From assembly GCF_043290135.1 (NCBI RefSeq), contig NC_134702.1, forward strand, positions 77,790,417 through 77,854,416: DNA of 64,000 bases, given 5' to 3'. Below, piece after piece: positions 10,024-21,872 of this stretch. The position numbers and the translations under genes are program-made. The DNA comes from Rhipicephalus microplus (Eukaryota > Arthropoda > Arachnida > Ixodida > Ixodidae). Below the pieces are notes generated by a model. The model saw only the letters and a list, made by a program, of their open reading frames with translations, was not told the DNA's origin and ran no database searches. Numbering within the stretch: the first letter of the stretch is position 1; each line of letters opens with the position of its first letter.

Positions 10024-10784
10024 GATGACCCTTCAGGTTAAACGCTATAGGTACGCGTACGCACATGCTATACCCACCCTTTAAAAGCAGAACATTGCAA
10101 AGGAAACATTGAACGATGGTAACCTGCTGTCAAATTCTACGAGCGTGAATAAGCTCGTGTGCGGAAGCGATGTTGTTTTACGGTGACGCAGAGGCTCCTG
10201 AAAACATCGCAGACATCGATGCTGTCTATGTGCTGACGTCATCTTCCGATCAGCAGCCGAGTACTCTTGTTCCACCGATGTGGATATATGATGATGCTGG
10301 CTGTGGTGTAAGTGTGCCCGCTGATATTACGCCTATATAACACACGACCTGAAGGCAGCGTACGTACTTGTTCTGACTGAGCGTGAAAGAATGGCGCAAG
10401 ACACTGAAGTGGAAAGGACACGTGAGCTGCGATAATCCTTTTCATTGTCAGTGATGCTTGAGCATGAGCACAATGGCAAAGAATATCGATTTCCGTAGAT
10501 TACTGCGGCGAAGAATGTCACTATGCTGTCAACGTATACGGCGTCATTTATACCCTATACTCACATATTGCATCATTTTCGTTCCCTCGTTTCTGATTTT
10601 GTCGCGCTAATAATGAAAGCTGCTGTTCACGTGGGTGGACACGTGGTCTGAAGGGGATAAGCATGTTTTCCTGGAGCTAGATTGTTGGAAACACTACAGC
10701 AAGGGTGAAACAGCAGAGTTGCGAAATTGGCCGCAGATGACGTGATAACGGCACACTCGAAGATGTGTTGTTTGATACGTTCCA
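10024..10784. other. No gene recognised
   Basis: Mixed-composition spacer with no open frame resembling a known protein and no repeat structure that I can identify. Confidence 0.4.
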
Positions 10785-10800
10785 CAAAGGAAGGTGTTTA

Positions 10801-11063
10801 ATTGCTCTATTGATTGATTGAATGATTGATTTATATGTGGGGCTAAACGTCCCAAAACCACCATATGCATATGAGAGACGCCGTAGTGGAGGGCACCGGA
10901 AATTTTGACCACCTGGGGTTCTTTAACGTGCACCCAAATCTAAGCACATGGCCCTACAGCATTTCCGCCTCCATCGAAAATGCAGCTGCCGCAGCGGGGA
11001 TTCGATCCCGAGACCTGCGGGTCAGGAGCCGAGTACTTTAGCGACTAAGCCACCGCGGCGGGG
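10801..11063 (-). mobile_element. Ruka-like SINE, full length
   Basis: This is a well-preserved minus-strand copy with an intact body and tRNA-like head (gggattcgatcccgagacc on the plus strand). A degenerate tail of ATTG-type units lies at the left edge. A 16-bp target-site duplication with one mismatch flanks it (caaaggaaggtgttta at 10785-10800, caaagggaggtgttta at 11064-11079). This proves insertion by target-primed reverse transcription. Confidence 0.93.
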
Positions 11064-11079
11064 CAAAGGGAGGTGTTTA

Positions 11080-12387
11080 GAAAAAAAAGTTCTTAACAAT
11101 TTAGAGTACTTGGTACTCTGCTATTGGAGAGCATAGAGCCGTCCTGCGGGCCGGACACTTGAGGCCGTGTCGACGAAAATCACGCCGTGAGAGAGTTCAC
11201 AGCGTACTCAGTTCGCCCAGAGACGACTGATGCACTTTATCAACAGAGCAGAGAGCACCGTGAATGGACATCTTACCCCTACAACAGCGTTCGGCTTACG
11301 TATTAGCCTAAGACGATTCGAAAGCAACAACCATCTCAATTAGTGCTTCATTTCGGCCACGCTGCTCATGCCACCCTTTAGTTCAAGGTCATGTAAGCGT
11401 GAGTTATACTGGGTGATTGTTTCAGAACTCGCCTCTTTATTGGGTTTTAGTTTTGTTACAAATTATGCCATTTTAATGTGATTTTCGTCTGGGGATTCAG
11501 GAAGGATGAAAACTTAATGACCCATTTCATTTTTCAACGCACTGGTCATCGAAAATAGAAAGACATAAGACAGGACGAGAATCAAGAGATTCAGCGGTAT
11601 TACGTACGAGAGGAACGCCAGGCTGGCACAAATGCGCATGCGTCAAGGCGACACGGCCCATGTGAGTGCATATATAGAGTGCACAGTTTTTGCGTCAACA
11701 TGACGTGCTGAACCTGGCGTCGAAAACCTGCTGCCACTGGCTGACGCCAACGCGGCACTGGACTGTATGCATGCCTCCTTGGTTGGTGAGCAATTTGCTG
11801 TTTTCGAAATATTTTTCTTACTCAATGTATATTTTCAGTATTTTCCATTAGAAAATAAGACGAGCGATTACATTTTCATCCTTTCTGAACGTTTTGCCGC
11901 AAGTCGCAGGTACTTTTTCAGCAGAACTACAGCCCAACTAAATAGGTCAGCTCTAAAAGAATCCCCCTAATAAAGGTTATTGCTTAAGCTTATATCTATT
12001 TTTTTGCGCTTCTCAGGACAGCTTAGACATAAACATGATTCACGTGCGCAGAAATTCATCCCGAGAGAAATTGCAAACAACATCCTTTCCCAAACGAGGC
12101 GTGTTGAGTAAAACAGATTAAACCGGAATGCGAATGGTGCCAGTGAGTGGCAACCTATAACCACATTATGTGGGTCTGTAGCATGGTGCCGCTGCCGGCT
12201 AATATGCACTATCTCTCTCTCGAGTATAGTGCGAAGCTCTATCGACGAGCTCAGACCCAGACAAAAGTCGTCAAGTGGGCCACCCATGGCCATTCATACC
12301 TGCTTTCTGACGAAGTAATTTTTTTTTTGCATCCGACCATCTATTAGTACACGCGAGGCCTTTCGCACTTTTGAGTGGCTTGCAGCA
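11080..12387. other. No gene recognised
   Basis: Unique-looking DNA. Short frames occur on both strands but lack recognisable domains or codon patterns. A perfect-looking inverted core (agagtacttggtactct) is at 11103-11119 and recalls the palindrome inside the gypsy insertion near 1190. Confidence 0.4.
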
Positions 12388-12924
12388 TTGATAAAACGCA
12401 CACGCGTAAAGCCTGGTGTTCCTATGCACTTTACGCAACTTTATGCACTTTACCTTAGTAACCTGCGCTTCGCCGATGACATTGCATTGCTGAGTAACTC
12501 AGGGGACGAATTGCAACTCATGATTACGGAGTTAGACAAGGAGAGCAGAAAGGTGGGTCTTAAAATGAATCTGCAAAAAACTAAAGTAATGTACAACAAC
12601 CTCGGAAAAGAGCAGCGCTTCGAGATAGGTAATAGTGCACTTCAAGTTGTAAAAGACTATGTCTACTTAGGGCAGGTAATAACCGTGGAGCCGAACCACG
12701 AGATTGAAGTAACTAGAAGAATAAGAATAAGATGGAGCACATTTGGCAAGAACTCTCAAATTATGACAGGTAGATTGCCACTATCCCTCAAGAGGAAGGT
12801 ATATAACAGCTGTATCTTGCCGGTACTTAGCTACGGAGCAGAAGCCTGGAGACTTACAAAGAGGGTTCAGCTTAAATTGAGGCCGACGCAGCGAGCAATG
12901 GAAAGAAAAAAGGAAAAACCTTAA
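12388..12924 (+). pseudogene. RTE-like LINE reverse transcriptase, 3' half, 5'-truncated
   Basis: From about 12450 the frame encodes the RT palm motif NLRFADDIALL (the F/Y-ADD catalytic box), then LQKTKVMYN, DYVYLGQVIT and KRKVYNSCILPVLSYGAEAW. This series is typical of RTE-clade non-LTR retrotransposons. The region before 12450 is unrelated, so the start Met is not biological. The frame breaks at 12922-12924, and RTE-like sequence (WIREQTGVKGIV, KKRKWTWAGHVA) continues in another frame to 13030. The enzyme would nick and prime at the target site (TPRT). This copy is truncated and frameshifted, and is split again downstream by two insertions. Confidence 0.85.
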
Positions 12925-13037
12925 GAGACAAGAAGAGAGCAGAGTGGATTAGGGAACAAACAGGGGTTAAGGGTATAGTAGATGAAATTAAGAAGAGGAA
13001 ATGGACATGGGCCGGGCATGTAGCGCGTTGACAGGAT

Positions 13038-13282
13038 TGATTTATTGATATGAGGGGTTTAACGTCCCAAAACCACCGTATGATTATGAGAGACGCCGTA
13101 GTGGAGGGCTCCGGAAATTTCGACCACCTGGGGTTCTCTAACGTGCACCCAAATCTGAGCACACGGGCCTACAACATTTCCGCCTCCATCGAAAATGTAG
13201 CCGCCGCAGCCGGGATTTGAACCCGCGACCTGCGGGTCAGCAGCCGAGTACCTTAGCCACTTGAACACCGCGGCGGGGGATC
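13038..13282 (-). mobile_element. Ruka-like SINE inserted in the RTE-like LINE
   Basis: A full-length minus-strand copy with a short tail (ttgatttattgatatg) at the left. A 14-bp target-site duplication flanks it with one mismatch (cgcgttgacaggat at 13024-13037, cgcgtagacaggat at 13283-13296). If one copy of the duplication and the SINE are removed, the RTE-like frame continues from AGHVAR into the following RTE-like segment, so the SINE is younger than the LINE. Confidence 0.93.
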
Positions 13283-13325
13283 CGCGTAGACAGGATAACC
13301 GCTGGTCATTAAGGGTAACTAACTG

Positions 13326-15151
13326 AAGGAAGGAAGGAAGGAAAATAAAGGGAAAAGAAAGGCAAGGAGGTTAACCAGCCTATAGGCAGCCGGTTTGCTA
13401 CCCTGCGCATGGGGGAGGGATGGGGGAGATGAAAGAGAGCAGAGAGGGAAGATAGAAACAGCACATTTGGCAGCACATGCGCGCACACTCAGTCATAGTC
13501 CAGTCTTGTCTTTCGCGGTGTGTGACATTGCTGTTACAGTCGCTTGTTCAAGTCGGTGTCGCGTAGGAATTTCAACAGAGCTTTCGTCGCCTTCTGTTGC
13601 AGTGTCTTCTCTCGGGCACTTGACAGAATAATGTCCACAGACATTTGGCTGTTGTCAATGCGCGCAAAAGCAGACGCCAGTGACTGTCTCTGGATTTCAT
13701 ACAATGGACAGTCACACAGGATGTGGTGTAGCGTCTTTTCGCAATGACAGGCATCGCAGAGAGCGTTGTCGGCCATTCCTATGACAAAGGAGTAAGATTT
13801 TGTGAATGCCACTTCTAGCCATACGCGATGAAGTAGGGTGGCTTCTCTTCGGTCGAGTCCAGTGGGCATGCGGAGATCCATCAAATAGAACAGGTGGTGT
13901 TGACGATTCGTATCGATGCTTGGTGGGCACCATAGTGAAAACGTGATTTCGCGCGCAAGTCGTCGAAGATTACTGGCAGCATCAGTCCTCGAAAGTGGTA
14001 TGGCTTCTTTTCGTGTTGCTTCAAGGGCTGCCCGCGCGGCAGTATCGGCATGTTCGTTTCCTATGATGGCGCAATGACTTGGCAGCCATTGAAGCGTCAC
14101 ATGATGCCCTTTCTCGAGTAAAGTGTGGAGAAGGCATCGAATTTTGAAAACAAGCTGTTCGTACGGGCCGCGACGCAGTGCTGAGAGCACAGATTGTAGG
14201 GCAGCCCTTGAGTCACTGAAAATTGACCATTGTTGCGGTGGTTCCCGATTGACCACACAAAGTGCAGAGCGCAAAGCAGCTAGTTCCGCTGCTGTAGATG
14301 CCGTGGAGTGGTCAGTCCTAAAGCTGATGGTAACACCTCTTGCTGGGATAACTACTGCCCCTGACGAACACTGGTGGTTCGTGGAACCATCGGTGTATAC
14401 ATGTATGCTGTCTGAATATTTCTCGTGCAAAAGAAGAAGAGACAGTTGTTTCAGCACGGGTGACGAAAACTCAGATTTCCTCCGGATCCCTGGTACACTA
14501 AGATGCACTGTGGGTCGAATAAGACACCAAGGTGGTATGGATGGTTTAGATGCTTGAGTGAAGCCCGAGGGAAGTTTATCGTTGTATTTCACGATAATTT
14601 TGGCGAACGATGCTTGGCGCCTCTCAGAAGGCAACAGTGCAAGGTGATGGCCGGGGGCACGTGCGAAGTGTCGGATGTGCGTTCTCAGGACTTCTACAAC
14701 AATGTGAGTTTGTATTGGATAGTCACCAGCAATTGCAATTGTTGCTTCTGTTGACGTACATCTGGGCAGACCGAGGCACACTCTCAGCGCTTGGGCTTGT
14801 ACTGCCTGTAAAACACGAACATTGGTCTTGCAGGTATTGCTAAGCACAGGCAAGCTATATCTGAGGAAACCGAGAAACAGGGCCCTGTAGAGCTCCATCA
14901 TTGCGTCTACTGACATCCCCCACGTCTTTCCTGCCAGGAACTTGAACAGTTGAGAAACAGCGGTCAGGCGCTTCTTCATATAGGTCACATGCGGACTCCA
15001 ACAGAGGTCCCTATCAATAATGATGCCCAGAAACCGGTGGGTTTTGGCGTAAGAAATCGGTCGCCCGCAGATTGAGATGACATAAGGGGTCATTGCTTTG
15101 CGAGTGAAAGCCACCAGCGCGCATTTTTCTGGTGATATGCTGAGACCTTGT
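13326..15151 (-). mobile_element. RNase H-bearing LINE, 5'-truncated, inserted in the RTE-like LINE (copy 1)
   Basis: The insertion has a perfect 12-bp target-site duplication, ggtaactaactg at 13314-13325 and 15152-15163. The element runs on the minus strand with its 3' end at 13326, where the GGAA/AG-rich tail and aggcaaggaggttaaccag motif lie. It is truncated at 15151 within RT. Removing it restores the RTE-like coding path. Two more copies of the family lie at 31600-33228 and 40150-41680. Confidence 0.93.
13534..15114 (-). CDS. LINE ORF2 C-terminal part: RT thumb, RNase H, zinc knuckle (partial)
   Basis: This is an uninterrupted 526-codon frame. Residues 1-120 match the end of a LINE RT (FLGIIIDRDLCWSPHV, QAQALRVCLGLP). 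An RNase H domain follows with all four expected acidic residues: Asp242 (YTDGS), Glu277 (AELAAL), Asp301 (FSDSRAAL) and Asp357 (GNEHADTAA). A C-terminal zinc motif uses Cys453, Cys456, His464 and Cys469. The RT palm is missing because the insertion is 5'-truncated, and coding similarity continues upstream of the first Met to 15151. RNase H-bearing LINEs belong to the I group and relatives; the exact clade is not settled. The intact frame suggests a fairly recent insertion. Confidence 0.9.
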   Translation of the reverse strand: MAFTRKAMTPYVISICGRPISYAKTHRFLGIIIDRDLCWSPHVTYMKKRLTAVSQLFKFLAGKTWGMSVDAMMELYRALFLGFLRYSLPVLSNTCKTNVRVLQAVQAQALRVCLGLPRCTSTEATIAIAGDYPIQTHIVVEVLRTHIRHFARAPGHHLALLPSERRQASFAKIIVKYNDKLPSGFTQASKPSIPPWCLIRPTVHLSVPGIRRKSEFSSPVLKQLSLLLLHEKYSDSIHVYTDGSTNHQCSSGAVVIPARGVTISFRTDHSTASTAAELAALRSALCVVNREPPQQWSIFSDSRAALQSVLSALRRGPYEQLVFKIRCLLHTLLEKGHHVTLQWLPSHCAIIGNEHADTAARAALEATRKEAIPLSRTDAASNLRRLAREITFSLWCPPSIDTNRQHHLFYLMDLRMPTGLDRREATLLHRVWLEVAFTKSYSFVIGMADNALCDACHCEKTLHHILCDCPLYEIQRQSLASAFARIDNSQMSVDIILSSAREKTLQQKATKALLKFLRDTDLNKRL

Positions 15152-15323
15152 GGTAACTAACTGGATTCCCAGGGAAGGCAAGCGGGTTAGGGGTAGACAG
15201 AAGATTAGGTGGGCAGATGAGATTAAGAAGTTTGCGGGTATAAATTGGCAGCAGCAAGCACAGGACCGAGTTAACTGGCGGAACATGGGAGAGGCCTTTG
15301 TCCTGCAGTGGACGTAGTCAGGC

Positions 15324-15361
<38 letters not shown>
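15152..15361 (+). pseudogene. RTE-like LINE C-terminus and (TGA)n tail
   Basis: This completes the element begun at 12450. It encodes the C-terminal segment WADEIKKFAGINWQQQ followed by VNWRNMGEAFVLQW, typical of RTE-like elements. It ends in gtcaggc followed by a TGA/GAT microsatellite (15324-15361) that serves as the LINE tail. His-repeat frames on the opposite strand are artefacts. Confidence 0.85.
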
Positions 15362-15499
15362 CACTTTATGTGTGATGTAATTGGGTTGCAGTTTTTTGGG
15401 GGGAAGGGCGAGGGAGGACCGTTGAGATAGATCGCTTTCTATTGTCTCGGCTGCTTGTGACGTGCGACATTACTTCATCATAACCCAGCACAGTACTTT

Positions 15500-15720
15500 T
15501 CGGGCTATGGTGCTGGTCTGCTGATCCGAAGGTCGCGGCATCAAACGGGGCTGCGGCAGGTGCATTTAATTTTTTTACGGAGGGGGAATGCGAGAGATTT
15601 GTGTACTTAGATTGAGGTGCACGTTTGAAAAACGCCAGGCGGTCTCCATTTGGGGAGCTCTCCACTACGATATCCCCCAGAATCATGTCGCGCATTCGGG
15701 ACGTAAAAGCCCAACAATTA
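15500..15720 (+). mobile_element. Diverged SINE copy
   Basis: Head-like sequence (tctgctgatccgaaggtcgc), body (ttgaggtgcacgtttgaaaa, gctctccactacgatatccc) and 3' end (cattcgggacgtaaaagccc) follow the SINE order on the plus strand with many substitutions and a few insertions. Confidence 0.65.
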
Positions 15721-16740
15721 TGACACTTTCTTCTTATATAAAGTGAAGTACAACGTGAACAAACGTCTGTCAAATGAATTGTTCAGCTGTGCGAACGTTT
15801 TCTGTATTCTTTTTCCAATCGTCCGCCGAAGCGCCATTTGACCTAATGCAATTGCCTTTCAGTTTTACAAAACGTAGTGCAGAGCACATTTCAGTTCTAC
15901 GAACACATTTTGTGGCTCCATCGAATTTTCCCCACGTCATACTGATTGCAAGTAGTGTTGCCACTACAGTATCGCTTCTGCGCCCTTTCTGACGCATAGT
16001 TTTACCGACGCCTTCGCGATAAGTTCCGCCCGCAGCACCTCCCGTTATCAGTGCCATTACTTTAAGCTGATAACGGCCCTTCATGCACGTAAGGAACAGT
16101 CGGACCTTTCGTCTTTGGACTTGATTGGCTCGCTACGTATTTCAGTTCTACGATTTATTTAACCAAGCGATCCAAAGCCACAGTGGCAGCCTTGCAAGGC
16201 AACCACGTGCTCTTTACGCTAATTGCCGAAAGAAAACACTTGTCTCTATACGGAAAATTGATAAACCGCTTAGGCTTGACTCCGGGCAGTGTCAAGTCAC
16301 GCGTTGTGAAGGCATTCGGGATACCTGCATCATAAGTGCCGACAGTTAACAGCCAGCATCAAGTGACGGTGGCAGCATCGGAAAGTGCACAGCGCACAGC
16401 TCAGCCTCGCGCTGAAGGTATACTGCGCACTACATATATGTAACATAGACGGCGCTGCTGCGATATCGACAAAGAATCTACAATGCAGAAACATTCCGGT
16501 TTCGGATGCCACAATTCAAGACAAGGCTGTGTAAATCGTATATTACTTTTCAAACTCACTGGCTTTGCCGTAAGCAGCAGATGCCTCAATCGTTTTCGGG
16601 TGCATTTCGAAATCGTCAAATGAGCAGAAATTGACATTCAACTAAGCAACCTTGCAAATGAAGTGGTTAAAATTTAATTTTATTAACTGGTGTTTTATTT
16701 TTCTCCCGATGTACTGTTCGATGTCACTTCCCGTTAAAGA
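15721..16740. other. No gene recognised
   Basis: Unique-looking DNA with no domain or repeat that I can name. Confidence 0.35.
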
Positions 16741-16744
16741 AAAC

Positions 16745-16835
16745 CGTATGATCGACATTTTCTGAGCCCTCCAGTATGGCGTCCTTCATAATCATATCGC
16801 CGTTCTGGAACGTGAAACACCTGATATGATTATTA
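16745..16835 (+). mobile_element. SINE 3'-end fragment, diverged
   Basis: The segment tgagccctccagtatggcgt, tccttcataatcatatcg and gaacgtgaaacacctgat matches the 3' third of the SINE. No head is present. Confidence 0.55.
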
Positions 16836-17064
16836 TTTAGCTTCTGATAACAAACAACTTGCAACATAGCTATTTAAGTTCAGTAAACTCTCATCTTCAA
16901 CGAAATTTTTGATAAGGTTCATTGAAATTCGTTCGAGAGAAGTTTCACTGTCTTCCTTCTTTCAGCTGTTGCTCTTTCTGATTGTATGGCTATACAGAAT
17001 AATATGGCTACGTAGAATCAAAGTACGATATTCTGTTGTAAGGTACGCCCTTTCCACCGTGCTC

Positions 17065-17135
17065 ACAGAGAGAGAGAGAGAGATAAAGATACAAGGAAAG
17101 GCAGGGAGGTTAACCAGACGCACATCCGGTGCTCA
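17065..17135 (-). mobile_element. RNase H LINE 3'-tail scrap with (AG)n
   Basis: An AG run (17067-17082) is followed by aaggcagggaggttaaccag. This is the same 3'-end signature as the LINE at 13326-13400, on the minus strand. Only the tail is left. Confidence 0.5.
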
Positions 17136-17139
17136 CAGA

Positions 17140-18439
17140 GATGAGCAGATTAAGATAACGAGCATCTTTACCCGGTGCTCGCTGCCAACACAACCAAATT
17201 GCAGCTTTAATGACGTTAGCACATAGAGGGCATCGGCGTCTGTGACTTTTTCGGAAGCCTCTGGGCAACGATCGAACCATTTCTCTTCCACTCGTGAGAT
17301 TATTCGTGCTCGTTAACTTTTACACTGGGTTAACGCCGTTCAGTGTCACTTCTAAAGTTCTTTTTTGGGCATGCGCTGATTTTGAACGAATAGTTGTTTT
17401 ATAAAGTCTGTCTGCGGTGAAGTTTTGTAGGTCGCACGAAGCAGGTAAAATTCGCAATTTTTTCGAATACGCGCGGGATGCCGTCACTAAAGGCTCACGA
17501 AAGTATTCGTTTTCAATACTTTACAGTGACGAAACGTCGAAAGAACTCGGAGCACTGTACCGACCAAAGTACAAATTTAACAGAAGGGATACGTTTCGGC
17601 TCTCATTTACGCGTGCCTGGTGAAACATGATTATACGCACTTCTTCAGGTCTCGAAGTATAGGGGAGATTATTGAAGAAGTGCATGGTATGGCACTTGTT
17701 TATCAATGTACGACTACGACAAGTGCAACTCTAAGACAAGATGGAAGGTGGCTCTATGTGTACTGTATTACCGCGCGCAAACTTACGTGCTAGTTTACGT
17801 CGTGTAACTGTCTGATGCATCGATATGGCTATCAGTTCCTTGTCATTCGGGTGAAAACAGCGATTTTTTGTTGTCGTGAAAGATAGCGTTTTTTTGAAGG
17901 AGTCAAATGTGTATGATGACTTTTCATAGCTTATTCTATTAAGTAGCTGCTCGAAGATGTTTTCAGCGCATCAACCAACGTCACGCTACTGTATACCTTG
18001 CGCGAAGATGAGGATTTAAAACATGGTAACTGCGACTCACGCTTCCCAAAGTTGTACTGCATCGCTCGAAGGCAGGATGTTTTCACACTTCCGTAGATTG
18101 GGTCATGAGAAGGGACCACTTGACCCATAGCTACACGACCTTAAATATCCTTCAATTCAAGAGCATAGGCAGAAAGTTTTTTTTGTGTTTTTGTTGCGGA
18201 GAGGGGGGGGGGGGTTAACCATACTTTACGTGTGTTCGTGCACGTGTTTCTGTGTTTGCGTGTATATATACGCCACCAAATTCACAAGTTTCGGGGGAGT
18301 TGAACTCCCAACCCCTCCGCCTCCTTGGCTACGCCCATGCTTCGCTTAGGCCACACTGGCGCAGGTGATTAGCGGGGCGAGATTGCCTGGATGGATATTC
18401 ACTTTTTGCAACATGATAGCGACGCCCACAGGAACACAT

Positions 18440-18470
<31 letters not shown>

Positions 18471-19069
18471 GAAAGGAAGAAGCCTATACCTCCTGTTTCG
18501 GAACGGTTAGACTTTACCTGCAAGATTTTTACTTGTTTGTATATGCATGACAGTGACCCACGTTTGGCTTGTGTCTCCGGTTAGAGCGATCAGTCTCACA
18601 GCACGAGATCTCAGGCTTCTGAATGCCAGATAAGCGCATCCCTAGAAATATTTTTTTTACTTTATAGATTCATTTTTAGTACCTATATAGTATATCAGCA
18701 TGTTTTTTTTTTCCCCGCAACTTGCGTCTGACTATAGTTGGTGATCGACAAGTTGTTTTATAATGAAACCGGATGCTGAGAGAAGGGTGCGGGAAATGAC
18801 GTCAATTATTTGTAGATGGAACGGTGCGGTGTGCTTGGGGCTGAACGGTATTTTCTTTTGAGCAGCGGTGGTAGGGAGTGAAAACAGCCGCTTCGCTGAG
18901 TGCTACAGTGAAAAATGCGTGCTAGTATATTGATGCGAAGTGCCGCACCGCTTTCCGGGAAGTGAAATAAAAATATCTTATGTGTGGTGGGGTATCAGAC
19001 GCTGAAACAGCCTTGTGATATGACAGCGCGAAAGCGGTGTAAATACCTGGGCAACGCGACTGAGCAGAG
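17140..19069. other. No gene recognised; G-run and (ATAG)n
   Basis: It contains a G10 run (18205-18214) next to ggttaacc, a segment rich in gttgaactcccaacccc near 18300 that looks like dispersed tick repeat DNA, and an ATAG microsatellite at 18441-18470. No protein domain is seen. Confidence 0.4.
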
Positions 19070-19080
19070 GCCAAGGGCCT

Positions 19081-19337
19081 GCCCCGCCACGGTGGTCTAG
19101 TGGCTAAGGTACTCGGCTGCTGACCCGCAGGTCGCGGGTTCAAATCCCGGCTGTGGCGGCTGCATTTCCGATGGAGGCGGAATTGTTGTAGGCCCGTGTA
19201 CTCAGATTTGGGTGCAAGTTAAAGAACCCCAGATGGTCAAAATTTCCGCAGCCCTTCACTACGGCGTCTCTCATAATCAAATGGTGGTTTTGGGACGTTA
19301 AACCCCACATATCAATCAAATCATATCAATCAAAAAA
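19081..19337 (+). mobile_element. Ruka-like SINE, full length
   Basis: The plus-strand copy has the tRNA-like head with A box (tggtctagtggctaagg) and B box (cgcgggttcaaatcccgg), the full body and a CAAT/ATCA tail. An 11-bp target-site duplication with one mismatch flanks it (gccaagggcct at 19070-19080, gccatgggcct at 19338-19348). It is one of the best-preserved copies. Confidence 0.95.
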
Positions 19338-19348
19338 GCCATGGGCCT

Positions 19349-20610
19349 CGGAAAGTGGGTTCAAAAGGGGCACTTGCCCCCCTTAAGCCACACCAGCCCT
19401 TGCCCCCAACCTGAGCCAAAACGAAAGCTCTCCCACTCCCCAGGTGGCATTCAACATGGCTTTGCACCCTCCGAGACAAAATCCTGCCGACGCCCACGGC
19501 AGAGGCGCCAGATACGGGTGACGTGCAGGGGGCAGGTGGGTGCGAGGGTTGCGCTCTCTCTGTTTTCATATCATATCATATTTATTGCAGACAACCAGTG
19601 TAGTTGTCTATACAGTAATTAGCGTAAAGGCAAAGAAAGCCTGACAAAGTGCTAATCCCCCATGTACACATGAATAACCGGTTATGCAGAGCAAAATAAG
19701 TATGAATGTATGCAATAGAATGAAACGTTATAATTTTTCCAGAAATAAATCTATTAGGCGCAGAAATGTATGTATCATTGTAATGAACACATAAAGAGCA
19801 AAAAGAATTACTTATGCCCAACAATGGCCACCAAAAAAAAATACAGGCGGACTGACAGCTCCCGTTGAGAAGCGCGTGTTGCACTGGCATAAAAATGAAC
19901 AAAGGGAGCGTTGCTCGTGCTCTTGGGGGGAGTAAAAGTGCACCTTTTCTGTCAATATGCTTCACCAGCTAGCCTATCAGGGAGAACTTTTAAGCCGGGT
20001 GATCGCACGAAGGGTGTCTCTTTTATATTGATCACACTTTTGTCCTCAGGGCTGAATGCGAAAGACCATGGGACAGAATTTCGAAGACGTTCGCTCTTCG
20101 TTAGGTTTTAGAACGCTTGCCTTCGGTTAACCGGACTATACAAAAGAAGGCAGCTTATGTGCAGCCTTTGACCGCAATCCCGTGCGCAGAAACAGAACGC
20201 CCAAACACCGTACAATGACCGAACGTGCAGCAGCATTCTGCCGAACCAGCAGGCACCAAACATTTTGGAGAGATTACTCCGACCTGCACAAGTCGGAACA
20301 TTCCTTGACCCAAACGGCAATCTTTTCCGAGCGCTTACACAACTTTGTCTGCAATGACGCTTCTTCGAAGAAACTGAGTCTTTCCAGCGTGTATAGTAGA
20401 AGGCTGCACACAGCCCACACTTGAATCGCCCAAGCCCTCAGCATGCCAAGAAGCGTTGGGTGGGAGCCGTGGCCAGCTACAACCTGGATGTCTTGTAAAC
20501 GTCTATCGCCGTGAGAGCCCAGAACGTCGCTTCAACTGAGGGAATTCTCAACAAAGGGCGCTTTTCTTTTTCATGCTCATGTCAATTTTTCTATCTATAT
20601 TTTTCCCGCC
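19349..20610. other. No host gene recognised; possible repeat 3' end near 19565
   Basis: On the minus strand an AATAAA near 19580 is followed by a tatgatatgatatg run, which recalls a LINE 3' tail, but no coding similarity is visible upstream of it. The rest is unrecognised. Confidence 0.3.
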
Positions 20611-20637
20611 CTCTCTCTCTCTCTCTCTCTCTCTCTC

Positions 20638-20710
<73 letters not shown>
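20611..20710. repeat. (CT)n-(TA)n compound microsatellite
   Basis: About 14 CT units are followed by about 35 TA units. The Ser/Leu and Ile/Tyr frames through it are artefacts. Confidence 0.97.
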
Positions 20711-20714
<4 letters not shown>

Positions 20715-21574
20715 CGACAGTTTATCACAAGATTTCTCTTTTTTTAATTGCCGGTATGCATAATCTAAGATCGCATCGCCATGCCTACGGATCAAAGAGT
20801 TTCACATAATAAGTCTCAAATGGTCGCGAATAGTAAAAACGTGCCAAGCAATAGCTATCGACCGCAGAGGCAATGCGAAACTTAGCAGCAGCAGCTCGTA
20901 ATGCAGCTGCCGCGTAAGTTTTCACTAGAGTATCACAGCCTTTAACATAGAAAGGATGGCTATTTCTGCCTTAGTCACTACTATCACAGTGAAGTCTGAG
21001 ACTCCATCTTTGTTATTAAGTGCTTCTTCTAAATGCGGCATTACAAACTCGGAGCACACCGTGCACACTTCTACTCACAGACACTTTATACCCAGTGCCC
21101 ACGAACGAAAAAAAAAGGGGGGGGGGACCTTTTCTCTGTCACCGAAATCGTTCAAGGAGTACTGACACGAGTTTTAAATTTTTTTTGGTGTTCTTGCTCT
21201 AAATAACCCTAAAAAGTGTCGTGTTGCTTGGGAATGCATTGAGTGTAGTAATAAAACCGCTACCTCAAAACAGCAATTTCTCTTTCGGTGTTGAGGGAGT
21301 GGCTTCGCAGTGACGTGGCAAGAGAGGTATGACGTCACGGGAAGACTGCGATTCGCCACAGACTAGTAAGAACTGTCAGTTTGGTGCAAGTCACGCATAA
21401 TTCACGTAAACAAAGACGAATGAATATTTGCCTCGAGGCTCCGACAGTGATTGCTGCAATTCAGGCTGCATGAAGGACGCAGATACCGCAAAACCAGTGA
21501 ATTCTGTTTTCTCGTGATCATGCACATTGTGGCGGGGTGGGCTCGCAGATGCTGCTAGACGAAAACTTTGAACT
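20711..21574. other. No gene recognised
   Basis: AT-rich spacer with an A/G homopolymer block near 21109-21128. The part near 21155-21400 (ggagtactgacacgag onward) looks like dispersed repeat DNA, but I have no second copy in the window to support it. Confidence 0.3.
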
Positions 21575-21647
21575 AAAGATATTGGCAGATCCTACGTACA
21601 GTTGGAATCGGTGATATGCGAAACGTGAATGAGAAATGTTAATATGT

Positions 21648-21872
21648 GCTACTTCTAAGGTGAAAATAACTCCGTCAACTATGATTAAACCGCTAAGCAC
21701 AAGAAGGACCCGTCACACGCATGCTCATTCCATTCAGCCTATCTTCGCCAAAACTAAGCAGTTTAAGCACAGCTTCTTCCCACGTACAATTTCCGAATGG
21801 AATGTGCTCCCGGAAGCAGTGATACAAGCCAAAAATTTTCCCCAAGCGCTCCAGGAAAGCATCTGTCGCTAA
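21648..21872 (+). pseudogene. LINE ORF2 C-terminal fragment
   Basis: About 74 codons remain, ending with LQESICR and a stop. The FFPRTISEWN motif is common at the C-terminus of CR1/L2-type ORF2 proteins. There is no RT or endonuclease because the insertion is 5'-truncated, and any upstream ATG belongs to the target site. Confidence 0.75.

Noticed and set aside
14123..14843. Plus-strand frames of 77-144 codons
   Set aside because: They are antisense shadows of the 526-codon LINE frame on the minus strand.
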